Below are positions 5,546 to 12,801 of a stretch of 13,902 nucleotides of DNA, in pieces (the first letter of the stretch is position 1; every line of letters starts with the position of its first letter). The stretch lies in the NCBI GenBank assembly GCA_023262305.1, contig JALRCK010000022.1, forward strand, positions 1 to 13,902, in the 5' to 3' direction. Made by a program: the position numbers and the translations under genes. The DNA comes from Deltaproteobacteria bacterium (GTDB lineage Bacteria > Bdellovibrionota_C > UBA2361 > OMII01). Under the pieces are notes generated by a model. That model was not told where the DNA came from and searched no databases. It saw nothing but the letters and a program-made list of their open reading frames with translations.

Positions 5546-7599
5546 TTTACATACTGGCGCTCCTGGTTCCCTCCGCGCTGGTGTGGCTGTTCGCAACCGC
5601 ATGTAGTAGCTCCGAGGCCGAGGGACAGCTCTGCCTCTCTTCGCTCGATCCTCTTATCCAGAAACTTCGCTATGTTCTAAGTCGATTGGGGGATCTTCCG
5701 AGGTGGTGGTACAATAAGCAGTTTCCTTGGTACTGCGGCTTCGTTGGGATGGTGGCGCTTCTCTCTTTTTTGAGGCGAAAATTCCGGCCGGGGATCTTTT
5801 GGACACTTGCAGTTTTGCCTGTTCTGGGTGAGTGGTCTTCGCTGATCGGGGAGACGAGGTATGCCACCATATTTCATCTCTCCGGCTTGGCATTGATCGC
5901 CCTCTTTTGGTTCTTCTCGCGCGCGATCGATGATTACGAAGACTACGTGCCCCCGCTGCAGTACGTCGAGCTTGTCTTCTTCTTTGTCCTTATCCTTGCA
6001 CTGTTGTGCCTGCGCTTTTTTGCTCTCAACCGCATCCCCGCAGGGTGGGACACAGAGCTTTGTATCTTTCGCCTGTATGCTTTCTCATTTAATCGTTGGT
6101 GGCAGCACGAGAGTGGCTGGGCGCCTCAGACCTCAACGGGGCTCTCATGGCTGATGATCAATAGGCTCTTGGGTCACTCTGATGAGCCCAACGTGTACTA
6201 CCTCTACCACCGCTTCGTGGGATGTTTCTTGAGCGTCCTCAAGGTGACGGTCCTCTTCCTTTTTCTTCGTACTCACTTCGGGCGCTTCGCTGCTTTTTTC
6301 GGGGCATCGATTCTTGCTTTCGGTCCACCGGAGGATTGGTGGGCGCGTGTCCCGAATTTTCATCACTGGCCTGGACTCCTCACGGTGCTCATTCTTTGGG
6401 CAACGCTCAACGCGGCAGAGAAGAGAACCTGGCGCAGCTTTATTTTTCTCTCTCTGTTCACCGTGACAACGCGTTGGGTGTATCCGAGTGGCATGTTTAT
6501 GGTCGCAGTGCCCATTACATTCTTCGGCTCGCTCCTGCTCTTTCAGTGGTCTCAATGGAAGTCGCACCTGTGGAAGATGTGCTTCCTTTTGGTGGGAGTC
6601 GCTATCTGGGTCGAGTGGCTCTCGGTGTGCCGAGCGCTCTACATGGGACGATGGGAGGCTTTACCTCCAATCATCATTCCCTCTCATTCAGAAATGGCTG
6701 GAGGACTACTCTCGAAACTGCACCAGATCTTCATCGTCAATGGAGCAGACCTCTTCTCAAATCTCTTTTATAAACAGGTCATCTCCACCCATTGGACCAC
6801 AGCGTTGACACCTCAACCATGGAAGTCTATGCCCTCTGTGGTCGGTATCCTGGTGATATTGGCGGTCGCTCGGATGATCGGTCAGCGTCGCGACAAGATT
6901 ACATGGCTGCTGATCATCGCCCTGTTCTTCGGCGCTCTTCCCGGGATCACATCGTCAGTGGCAGATCGGCGGATTGGAGCGATGTTTGTCATCCTCATAA
7001 TCATGGCGGCGCGCGAGGCAGCCTGGGTTGCACGCTTTATGGAGCGCACCACCGGAGTTTATTTTGTCCGATTCTTGCAGGTCTCTATCCCGATCGTGCT
7101 TGGTGCGTATTTGGCTACACTCAGCGGCGCATTCCTCTTCTTCACTACTCGAGGTGTTCCGCGACAGGTCGCTCTCGGTAAGATATTCCAGCAAAACATC
7201 AGGGATAATTACCTCCTGATCGATCTCACCGGGCAGCTTCGGTGTGATCTCTTCCACGCCGTGTACCGGGAGATTCGCGCGCGTGACTGTAAAGCAGGTT
7301 TTGTTGGATCGAAGTATGATGGGGAATTCACGCCTCTCAAGTTGATAGAAAATCCTCATTTCGATAAGTCGGAGTGGTGGTACGCGGAGAAGGATGTCAC
7401 CGAGATGTCAAAGTGTTCAGATTGGCCGACCCGTTCGTGGGAGGGTGCAACATATATCATCACCGAAACTCGAGATGCTCCGCAGTGGGTTGAGAAGCTG
7501 CAGCAACGATTCCCGAACGGTCAATTGGAGAGATTAAAGGTGTCGTACCTCCCGTATGAAGAGGAAGAGGTTATTGTCTTTAGGGCAGCGCTTCCTTAG
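5518..7599 (+). CDS. GT-C-fold membrane glycosyltransferase-like protein (PMT/ArnT-related)
   Basis: The 693-aa polytopic membrane protein has a long run of hydrophobic helices up to about residue 550, then a soluble C-terminal tail of about 140 residues that should face the periplasm. This is the architecture of GT-C enzymes (GT39 PMT/ArnT type), which transfer sugars from polyprenyl-phosphate donors. After the fifth helix comes IPAGWDTEL (173-181); D178 and E180 sit where the family has its acidic catalytic loop. A YPSG motif at 322-325 is shared with the second GT-C protein at 8504-10633. The N-termini also align (RLAFYILAL with RPAFFYALF; SSLDPLIQKL with AALTPVMNEL), so the two are paralogs. 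The start is supported by GAGG 4 nt before ATG 5518. Acceptor and sugar are unknown. It could also be a non-catalytic relative, since the acidic motif is not canonical. Confidence 0.75.
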   Translation: MVKSQKRLAFYILALLVPSALVWLFATACSSSEAEGQLCLSSLDPLIQKLRYVLSRLGDLPRWWYNKQFPWYCGFVGMVALLSFLRRKFRPGIFWTLAVLPVLGEWSSLIGETRYATIFHLSGLALIALFWFFSRAIDDYEDYVPPLQYVELVFFFVLILALLCLRFFALNRIPAGWDTELCIFRLYAFSFNRWWQHESGWAPQTSTGLSWLMINRLLGHSDEPNVYYLYHRFVGCFLSVLKVTVLFLFLRTHFGRFAAFFGASILAFGPPEDWWARVPNFHHWPGLLTVLILWATLNAAEKRTWRSFIFLSLFTVTTRWVYPSGMFMVAVPITFFGSLLLFQWSQWKSHLWKMCFLLVGVAIWVEWLSVCRALYMGRWEALPPIIIPSHSEMAGGLLSKLHQIFIVNGADLFSNLFYKQVISTHWTTALTPQPWKSMPSVVGILVILAVARMIGQRRDKITWLLIIALFFGALPGITSSVADRRIGAMFVILIIMAAREAAWVARFMERTTGVYFVRFLQVSIPIVLGAYLATLSGAFLFFTTRGVPRQVALGKIFQQNIRDNYLLIDLTGQLRCDLFHAVYREIRARDCKAGFVGSKYDGEFTPLKLIENPHFDKSEWWYAEKDVTEMSKCSDWPTRSWEGATYIITETRDAPQWVEKLQQRFPNGQLERLKVSYLPYEEEEVIVFRAALP

Positions 7600-7696
7600 A
7601 GGACAAAAATACTTCAGCGAGTGTAGTCCCGTCCTCGCCGGAAAGGCTACTTGTGCTCGGCGTTACCCGTGCAAAGAATTGGACCGAAAGCACTCT

Positions 7697-8083
7697 TTAA
7701 GCCGCGCGCACGATGTCGAGTCTCCTTGCCCGCATCCATAGACTCTCAAGGTCATATTCGGATCGGACAGGCTCGTAGAAAATGTGAGCAACCACGTCGC
7801 CGCAGTCGATGAGCACCCATTGACCGTCTTCATACCCCTCAACAGAGAGGGGGCGCACCCCGTGTCGGCTCAGCTCTTCGATGACCCTGTTTGTTATGCC
7901 CTGCACCTGACGGTCTGAACGACCACTTGCTACGATGAAGTAGTCAGCAAAATCTGAAATCGACGCCACATCGAGAACAACGACCTCGCCTCCTTTGACA
8001 TCCTCACAGGCCTCCACGATCCGTTTGGCTACTGAAAGTGACTCGTCCTTAGAAGTTCCGACCATAGCGAGGTTTTTCTTCAT
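7697..8083 (-). CDS. rsfS: Ribosome silencing factor RsfS (Iojap/RsfA family)
   Basis: This 128-aa cytoplasmic protein binds uL14 (L14) on the large ribosomal subunit and blocks subunit joining, lowering translation in starvation. The whole family core is visible: an N-terminal AKRIVEACEDVKGGEVVVLDV, then SDFADYFIVASGRSDRQVQGI, the EGYEDGQWVLIDCGDVVAHIF block, and the C-terminal YDLESLWMRAR segment. Length is normal. A strong GGAGGA lies 11 nt before the ATG, a slightly long spacing; an alternative in-frame ATG six codons later is less likely. In many bacteria rsfS sits with nadD or rlmH; here it is alone between two plus-strand GT-C genes, convergent with the first and divergent from the second. 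The gap 7600-7696 holds a 6-bp inverted repeat (GAGGAC/GTCCTC) without a T-run. Confidence 0.95.
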   Translation of the reverse strand: MKKNLAMVGTSKDESLSVAKRIVEACEDVKGGEVVVLDVASISDFADYFIVASGRSDRQVQGITNRVIEELSRHGVRPLSVEGYEDGQWVLIDCGDVVAHIFYEPVRSEYDLESLWMRARRLDIVRAA

Positions 8084-8503
8084 ACGTTGCGGGGTCCTCC
8101 GTTAAAGGTGGGTAAAATTGCGACACAATCGAGAATAGAGAACGCCCGTAGTTGATACCCAGTATGCAAAGAGTGATGGGGATGAAAGTGTTGGACGGAT
8201 ACGTTCAGAGCGCAGGAAGCCACAGAGTGTTGGTGGGGCTGATTTAAATGTGGGAGGTTGTAGACCGTTGGGTCCTCCTAATCAGTTACTTACCTCTAAG
8301 TATAACAGCTTGCCCAATGGTCCACAAAGCGATTTTTTTATGGGTTGAGGGTTTGATGCCCAATTTCTATGGGTTTTCTGATGTGCTGGACGGGACCATG
8401 TCATGGACCCATTCCTCTGTAGGGTGGGGCCTGGGGCTACGATTTCCTCTAGCCGAAATGCATAGTTATCGGTGATTCTACACCCCCGTACGGGTGTTTC
8501 TCT
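8084..8503. other. 420-bp intergenic region between rsfS and the second GT-C gene
   Basis: I find no gene here that I can support. A 75-codon open frame at 8248-8475 lacks an SD and has no recognisable motif. The region has some potential structure on the plus strand. GGAG at 8251-8254 can pair with CTCC after a GACC-GTTG-GGTC hairpin ending near 8278. A GCTTG (8308-8312)/CAAAGC (8325-8330) stem with one bulged A is followed by seven T at 8333-8339. GGGACCATG and CATGGACCC form a near-perfect inverted repeat around 8393-8411. The second of these resembles a weak terminator or attenuator upstream of the GT-C gene. Promoter elements for rsfS and the GT-C gene presumably lie here, but I cannot place them reliably. 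Confidence 0.3.
8480..8497 (+). promoter_or_regulatory. Start-proximal hairpin before the second GT-C gene
   Basis: ACACCC (8480-8485) and GGGTGT (8492-8497) form a perfect 6-bp stem with a 6-nt CCGTAC loop, ending 6 nt before ATG 8504. No SD is visible between the hairpin and the start codon, so this structure occupies the place where an SD should be. Its CCCGTACGGG core also resembles the core of the repeats at 12472-12649. Confidence 0.4.
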
Positions 8504-10633
8504 ATGACCAGGCCTGCTTTTTTCTATGCCCTATTCGCCTTCGTGGCCACCTTTCTGGGGTGCTACCTCTGTGTCATCGATGACCGAGCCGGGCAGATGT
8601 CGCTGGCGGCTTTAACGCCCGTGATGAATGAACTCACTAGGCTCGGCAGCCCGTTTGTTTCGACCGCCTGGGAGTTCTACCCGAAAGCTCTTCCGTATAT
8701 GTGCCTCACCGTCCTCGTGTTGGGACTCAGGAGAAGGTGCTTCGATGGTAACCTGATCTTTCTTGCCCTCGCTATCGCGCTTGGGTCTGAGTATTTTCTC
8801 TTGTTGGCAGGTCTCCCGGGGATCGGCATCGTCGGATATGTGATCGCGCTGGTGTTTGTGTATTTCGCGATCCACAAGGACAATCCACTCGATCCCATCC
8901 TTGACGAGTCTCAAAAAGGGCTCCGATTCACCGCACAGGATGCAGTTTTGCTCGGGGTGGTAACGCTCATCGCACTCATCTATCGCACCTACGCGATCAA
9001 CTACAACCTCAACTATTTTGAGGGAGAGCTATCGACATACTCAGCGGCCGCGACCTCCATTCCCGGCATGTTTATGGCGAACCGAGGACATGGAGCGTGG
9101 GCGCCGCTTGGGCTTCTCTACTACATTCCAATCTGGATCACGACAGAGCTCTTTAACACCACCTTGGTCGCTCTTCGACTTTCGTCTGCCGTAGTGGGTG
9201 TCTTTACCATTCCGTTCATCTATTTCTTCGCTCGTCGCCTTGCCGGAAAGGAAGCGGCATTGTTGTCAGCTCTTTTGGTAGCTCTCAACACCCAACACGT
9301 CGGATGGGGGCGAACGGATATTCATCCTCATGGTGTTACAACGTGGCCGGCAGTCCTTGTATGCATCACGTTCTTGCGCGCATGTGAAAAGAAACGGGTG
9401 ATTGATTGGCTACTTTTGGTTCTCGCGATGGGGCTTACATGGCACCAGTATCCGTCGGGACAGAGCGCTGTTGCCATCCCAGTTTTTGCAGCAGGAATCT
9501 ACTTCCTTTTGAACGGATTTCGCCTTCCATTTCGCTGGTACAACACCATCTGGATCGCGCTCGGTGTGATCCTGTGGTTCATAGGATTACCTCTCAGCTA
9601 TTGGTGGCCGATCGGCGAGTTCCGGATGGGCAATCCATTTAATTTGACCGGTCCACGGGCTCTGTGGGGCGGGCTTGAGGACCATACAGGAACTTTTGAT
9701 CGAGCCCTCCTCATCGCTCAAACGGCGATCGTCCACCTGGGTGATGTGATTGAGGCGATTTTTTATCGAGCTCGCTACATCTTCCATCAAGATTTCCTCG
9801 CTGATGTGCACATGATGGCGCCGCGGACCTATCCGTGGATCCTCACTCCATTCATGGTGGTTGCCCTCGTCATGCTGCTTCGCACGGCGTATCGACTGGA
9901 GGTGGCTGTTCTCCTCGCATGGATCGTGGCTGCAGTAGCCCCCGGCATCTTCTCTGAGCAGGCATATCCGAAACGGCTCTCAACACTATATCCCGCGCTC
10001 GATATTGTTGGAGCTATCGGCATCATGATAGCGCTCTCCTACATCCGACGAGGTGATAAGATTCGACGCTTCTTGGCTGGTGGAGTTCTCTCGCTTTGCC
10101 TCTTTTGCTACGCAGCGTTTGAGTCGAACGTCTGGTTTAGCAATACACGGTATCGGATGGGCGAGCCACCTGAGGTGCAGGCGATGAAAACCCTCGCTCC
10201 TCACATTACACCCGGAACCCTTGTCATCGCCGAGCTCTCAAGCGGCTACTATGGTGGCAAGGTCACCTATCTGTTGCTTGATCACCTCACCGCCCCTGAG
10301 AACCGACCTAACCTCTGGTACATTCCGTTTAGACCGGCAGTTCGAGACTTCATCAAAGACCCTCTCAAGGCGCGCAATTTCAAGGATTCGTGGGCATACC
10401 AATGCACGAAGCTTCGGAATCAAGCGGATGAGACCGCGGCGGTTTCCGAATGGAAGCGAGTGGTGTTTATTCTTCAGGAGAAGCCCAACAACGAGGACGG
10501 TGCAGCTGCCCTTGACATTGAAATCGCGAAGCAGCGGTGCGAAAATCCACAAATAACCAGCATACCAAGCCAAGGCAGCTTCTGGGTGCCACTTGTAGTT
10601 ATCACTTGTAATATCTCTGACCTACGACCATGA
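8504..10633 (+). CDS. GT39/PMT-like membrane glycosyltransferase (GT-C fold)
   Basis: This 709-aa polytopic membrane protein is the closer of the two GT-C genes to the PMT_2/ArnT pattern. After the N-terminal helices comes NYNLNYFEGELSTYSAAA (167-183), with E173 and E175 at the position of the family's acidic catalytic loop. Then follow AGKEAALLSALLVALNTQHV and GWGRTD (about 247-272), the hallmark helix-loop of GT39-type proteins, and the YPSG motif at 316-319. About 150 C-terminal residues after the last helix (near 545) are soluble and probably periplasmic. The likely role is transfer of a sugar from a polyprenyl-phosphate carrier to a lipid, glycan or protein at the periplasmic face. The stop overlaps the next start (ATGA), so it is translationally coupled to the SGNH hydrolase. 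Start ATG 8504 has no SD but is supported by alignment with the paralogous N-terminus. Donor and acceptor are unknown. Confidence 0.83.
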   Translation: MTRPAFFYALFAFVATFLGCYLCVIDDRAGQMSLAALTPVMNELTRLGSPFVSTAWEFYPKALPYMCLTVLVLGLRRRCFDGNLIFLALAIALGSEYFLLLAGLPGIGIVGYVIALVFVYFAIHKDNPLDPILDESQKGLRFTAQDAVLLGVVTLIALIYRTYAINYNLNYFEGELSTYSAAATSIPGMFMANRGHGAWAPLGLLYYIPIWITTELFNTTLVALRLSSAVVGVFTIPFIYFFARRLAGKEAALLSALLVALNTQHVGWGRTDIHPHGVTTWPAVLVCITFLRACEKKRVIDWLLLVLAMGLTWHQYPSGQSAVAIPVFAAGIYFLLNGFRLPFRWYNTIWIALGVILWFIGLPLSYWWPIGEFRMGNPFNLTGPRALWGGLEDHTGTFDRALLIAQTAIVHLGDVIEAIFYRARYIFHQDFLADVHMMAPRTYPWILTPFMVVALVMLLRTAYRLEVAVLLAWIVAAVAPGIFSEQAYPKRLSTLYPALDIVGAIGIMIALSYIRRGDKIRRFLAGGVLSLCLFCYAAFESNVWFSNTRYRMGEPPEVQAMKTLAPHITPGTLVIAELSSGYYGGKVTYLLLDHLTAPENRPNLWYIPFRPAVRDFIKDPLKARNFKDSWAYQCTKLRNQADETAAVSEWKRVVFILQEKPNNEDGAAALDIEIAKQRCENPQITSIPSQGSFWVPLVVITCNISDLRP

Positions 10634-11811
10634 AGAAGCTCTTGCAGAATATCGGTATAGCGTTGTTCTCGTTGATCCTAACGCTTGCGGTGTGTGAGGG
10701 GATCGCCCGCATTGTGATGCCTGTGCCTATGGCTGTGAAGGTTACCCAGCAGAAGATGCTGCCGAGCTCTCAGCCTCAAAAGGATGTCCAAGGAACTGAC
10801 GGGTCTATCAATAGTGTTATCGATTGGTCACAGGCAGCGAAAAAGGGCGTTCGTCTCTACCCGAATGTTACCGGACACATTCAGAACCATATCTTGAGTC
10901 ATCAGGATGTCATTATTCGCGTCAACTCCTTGGGGTTTCGAGGAGGAGAGGTTCCAGCTCGAACACCAGGACAGTTTCGAATCCTCTTCTTGGGAGATTC
11001 GATTACCTTCGGCGACTATGTCGATGAGAAGCTCACGATTCCGGTCTTGCTTGAGGAGAAGCTCAAAGCCAAGGGGTACTCTAATGTTGTGATCATGAAT
11101 GCAGGGTTGCCCGGAGCGAATTTCGCAGAGCAGTACCTACACTACCAAGAGATGTATGAGTCCGCTGATGCCGATCTTGTGCTCCTCGGTATGTACCTCA
11201 ACGATGCGCAACAGACCAATAAGTTCTATGCGAAGACCTTACGGTTCCCTTTCTCAGCCAGCAGATTTTTAACGTGGGTCGTACAGCGGTTTCAGCTCGT
11301 GAGCTCTGATGTAGTGTTCGGCAAGCAGCGAGGGGTCGAGGTCGAGAAGGATTGGCGGGAAACCTTTCGCGCAGGTCGCGACCTTCACTCCGGCGCCATG
11401 CTGACCACGCGAAATGGGTTCGACTTTGAGATCTACAACGCTCACAACGACTTCGGCTTAGGATGGAGTCCGACGGCATGGCAGCAGCTCGGAAAGATAG
11501 CGAAATCTTTCGTGGGCCTGGTGCGCCAAAATCACTCCAAGTTCGCAGCCTTCATGTTTCCGGTGCTGATGCAGGTGTATTGCAATCCGGAGGCTTTGAG
11601 CACCTATCCCCAGGATGAGTTCAAGAAACTATTTGATAGCTTGAATGTCCCGAATTATGACCTCCTCCCGGCTCTTCGTGAAAAAGCTCCCACGATCACC
11701 TCGAAGGAGCTTTTCTATGATCACTGCCACTACCGGGCTGAAGGCAATCAGATCGTGTCGGATCTCCTCGTTGATTGGATGACAAAGGACTCAATAGTGC
11801 CCAAGCCTTAA
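10630..11811 (+). CDS. Membrane-anchored SGNH/GDSL hydrolase-family protein
   Basis: This 393-aa protein has an N-terminal membrane anchor (about residues 8-29) and a periplasmic catalytic domain. The SGNH blocks are all present: block I LGDSITFGD with nucleophile S124; the block II glycine in AGLPGAN (G162); block III with N191 in MYLND; and block V YDHCHY with D364 and H367 spaced DxxH. The family also shows the RVNSLGFRG strand (97-105) just before block I, as in many cell-surface SGNH proteins. Such enzymes remove or transfer acyl groups, often acetyl, on glycans or lipids. The start overlaps the GT-C stop by 4 bp, which argues that both act on the same surface molecule, the GT adding a sugar and this enzyme editing acylation. 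The exact reaction is inference. About 50 bp separate it from the convergent gene downstream, with no clear terminator. Confidence 0.87.
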   Translation: MKKLLQNIGIALFSLILTLAVCEGIARIVMPVPMAVKVTQQKMLPSSQPQKDVQGTDGSINSVIDWSQAAKKGVRLYPNVTGHIQNHILSHQDVIIRVNSLGFRGGEVPARTPGQFRILFLGDSITFGDYVDEKLTIPVLLEEKLKAKGYSNVVIMNAGLPGANFAEQYLHYQEMYESADADLVLLGMYLNDAQQTNKFYAKTLRFPFSASRFLTWVVQRFQLVSSDVVFGKQRGVEVEKDWRETFRAGRDLHSGAMLTTRNGFDFEIYNAHNDFGLGWSPTAWQQLGKIAKSFVGLVRQNHSKFAAFMFPVLMQVYCNPEALSTYPQDEFKKLFDSLNVPNYDLLPALREKAPTITSKELFYDHCHYRAEGNQIVSDLLVDWMTKDSIVPKP

Positions 11812-11861
11812 GTATCTCGTGTGTTTCCGAGAGCGGCAAGGCGAACGCGCGTTGTCCTGTA

Positions 11862-12323
11862 TCACTCGCTGCGCTCAAACGTGGAGGTCTTCGCTTGAGT
11901 TTTCGCAGTGTACTTATTGATGTAGCTCTCCATGGAGCCGCGCGCCATCGCCAGTGAGCTGTCACCTTGGTCCAGCATGATGGGTTGCGCAGCCGCAGCG
12001 GCCTCCGCCTCAGCAGCGATGTTCTCGAATTCTTTGACCTGTTCAGCCGTAATTTTTCCAGTTCCTTTGGTGTCTATTTTGTCAAAGTTCTGGATCACGC
12101 CGTCGATCGAATCGACCCCGTCGCCGATCTTGGACATAAATTCTCGAAGGCGTTTAAGCTCGTCCTTCGAGAACTCCTGAGGCGAGCTTTCGTTTTCGAT
12201 GATTCGAAGTTCATTTGAGCTCTGACGGGCTTTTTCCTCTGAAACGGTATCGCGCCGTGACCGAAGTTGGGCGCTCTGCTGAACCCACGAAAGGGTATAA
12301 CCGCTTAATCCACGTACGCTCAT
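11862..12323 (-). CDS. Small Ala/Glu-rich protein with degenerate EF-hand-like loop, function unknown
   Basis: I do not recognise this 153-aa protein. The start at 12323 is chosen because a perfect SD (AAAAGGAG, 12337-12330) lies 6 nt before the ATG; the frame is open further upstream to ATG 12392, but without an SD. No signal peptide or membrane segment is visible. Residues 25-65 are strongly charged and probably helical. Residues 80-95, FDKIDTKGTGKITAEQ, look like an EF-hand helix-loop: loop positions 1 (D84), 4 and 6 (G87, G89) and 8 (I91) match, but positions 3, 5 and 12 are Lys, Thr and Gln, so strong calcium binding is unlikely. Next comes an alanine-rich helix (102-112) and a polar tail. 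It is convergent with the SGNH gene. Coding status is supported mainly by the SD and composition. Confidence 0.55.
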   Translation of the reverse strand: MSVRGLSGYTLSWVQQSAQLRSRRDTVSEEKARQSSNELRIIENESSPQEFSKDELKRLREFMSKIGDGVDSIDGVIQNFDKIDTKGTGKITAEQVKEFENIAAEAEAAAAAQPIMLDQGDSSLAMARGSMESYINKYTAKTQAKTSTFERSE

Positions 12324-12430
12324 ACGCAACTCCTTTTGCGTTCGGGATGGTACTAGTAAACATCCACTGTATATTGAAGCCGGGAGACACAATCCCCGTG
12401 GTTATAGGTTCGGCTGGTTTGGGGTTGAGC

Positions 12431-12455
12431 TTGAGGGGAATGTGTATTCCCTCAA
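12431..12455. repeat. Palindrome at the left edge of the repeat cluster
   Basis: TTGAGGG (12431-12437) and CCCTCAA (12449-12455) are perfect inverted arms around an 11-nt loop; a G-T and an A-T pair can extend the stem inward. There is no following T-run on the plus strand. It lies between the hypothetical gene and the tandem repeats and may belong to the same repeat family. Confidence 0.45.
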
Positions 12456-12471
12456 AGTCGCTCGGTTATGT

Positions 12472-12537
12472 AGGGGCGAGGTATTACCGCCCGTATGGAT
12501 CGCCTACCCTGATGAGGGATATTCATTTCACCGAGGT
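12472..12537 (+). repeat. Repeat copy A of a palindromic intergenic element
   Basis: This is a 66-bp unit that starts with AGGGGCG, has the conserved core CCGCCCGTATGGATCG and ends in CACCGAGGT. It aligns to copy B (12551-12615) with about 11 differences including one 1-nt indel, roughly 83% identity. GGGCG and CGCCC form the first hairpin. The second half can fold imperfectly (ACC-TGATGA with TCACCGAGGT), matching a better stem in copy B, which points to a conserved structure rather than simple duplication. Confidence 0.6.
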
Positions 12538-12550
12538 TTTCCGACCATGG

Positions 12551-12615
12551 AGGGGCGGGCTACGACCGCCCGTATGGATCGTCTACCTTGGTGAGGCATA
12601 TCATTTCATCAAGGT
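12551..12615 (+). repeat. Repeat copy B of the palindromic element, with two hairpins
   Basis: This is the tandem partner of copy A, 79 bp downstream. GGGCGG and CCGCCC make a 6-bp hairpin around GCTACGA. The second half folds as ACCTTGGTGA (12585-12594) against TCATCAAGGT (12606-12615), ten pairs with one G-T. The differences between copies A and B fall partly in paired positions. Confidence 0.6.
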
Positions 12616-12622
12616 GGTTTAA

Positions 12623-12649
12623 CCGTACGGGCAGTCATAGCCTGCCCCT
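12623..12649 (-). repeat. Inverted copy C of the repeat core
   Basis: Read on the minus strand, this 27-bp segment matches the first 27 bp of copy B at 23 of 27 positions, starting AGGGGCAGGC and ending CCCGTACGG. B and C are therefore terminal inverted repeats of a 99-bp unit (12551-12649) with the B hairpin inside, like a small non-coding mobile element or an inverted repetitive extragenic palindrome. A short direct repeat (TCATCAAGGT-GTT-AA) occurs at 12606-12621 and again at 12662-12677. Confidence 0.55.
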
Positions 12650-12684
12650 CCAACACCAATCTCATCAAGGTTGTTCAATTCAGG

Positions 12685-12700
12685 AGGGGCGATAGCCCCT
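12685..12700. repeat. Short palindrome D, truncated member of the repeat family
   Basis: AGGGGC-GATA-GCCCCT is a perfect 6-bp stem with a 4-nt loop. The GGAGGGGCG at its left matches the left end of copies B and C, but the rest is lost. It is the last element before the tRNA remnant. Confidence 0.45.
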
Positions 12701-12727
12701 GGGCGAGAACGCCGAGTGGAAAAAGTT

Positions 12728-12795
12728 GGAGCCGCCCAGGGGAGTCGAACCCCCGACCTACGCATTACGAATTAAGTGCTCGTCCGATTCTGCGT
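12728..12795 (-). pseudogene. tRNA-Thr(CGU) 3' remnant, candidate attachment site
   Basis: On the minus strand the 3' half of a tRNA is intact: anticodon loop TTCGTAA (anticodon CGU, threonine), anticodon 3' strand TGCGT, variable loop AGGTC, T arm GGGGG-TTCGACT-CCCCT, acceptor 3' strand GGGCGGC, discriminator T and encoded CCA. The 5' half is not there. The bases before the loop (CTTAA) cannot pair with TGCGT, and no GCCGCCC acceptor strand is found about 76 nt upstream, where the sequence is A/T-rich instead. A few bases before the loop loosely resemble a D arm. Identity that stops at the anticodon loop is what integration into a tRNA 3' end leaves at the far side of an element. Coordinates may be off by one base. 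Confidence 0.65.
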
Positions 12796-12801
12796 AAAAA
12801 A

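Noticed and set aside
6145-6567. 140-codon minus-strand frame inside the first GT-C gene, and similar long antisense frames elsewhere
   Set aside because: It lies wholly within a well-supported membrane-protein gene; the antisense of hydrophobic codons gives charged, Glu/Lys/Arg-rich shadows of this type.
8248-8475. 75-codon plus-strand frame in the intergenic region
   Set aside because: No SD, odd Trp-rich composition without a pattern, and it overlaps potential RNA hairpins.
12215-12622. 135-codon plus-strand frame across the hypothetical gene start and the repeats
   Set aside because: It runs antisense to the better-supported gene with an ideal SD and then through hairpin repeats; it has no SD or domain pattern.
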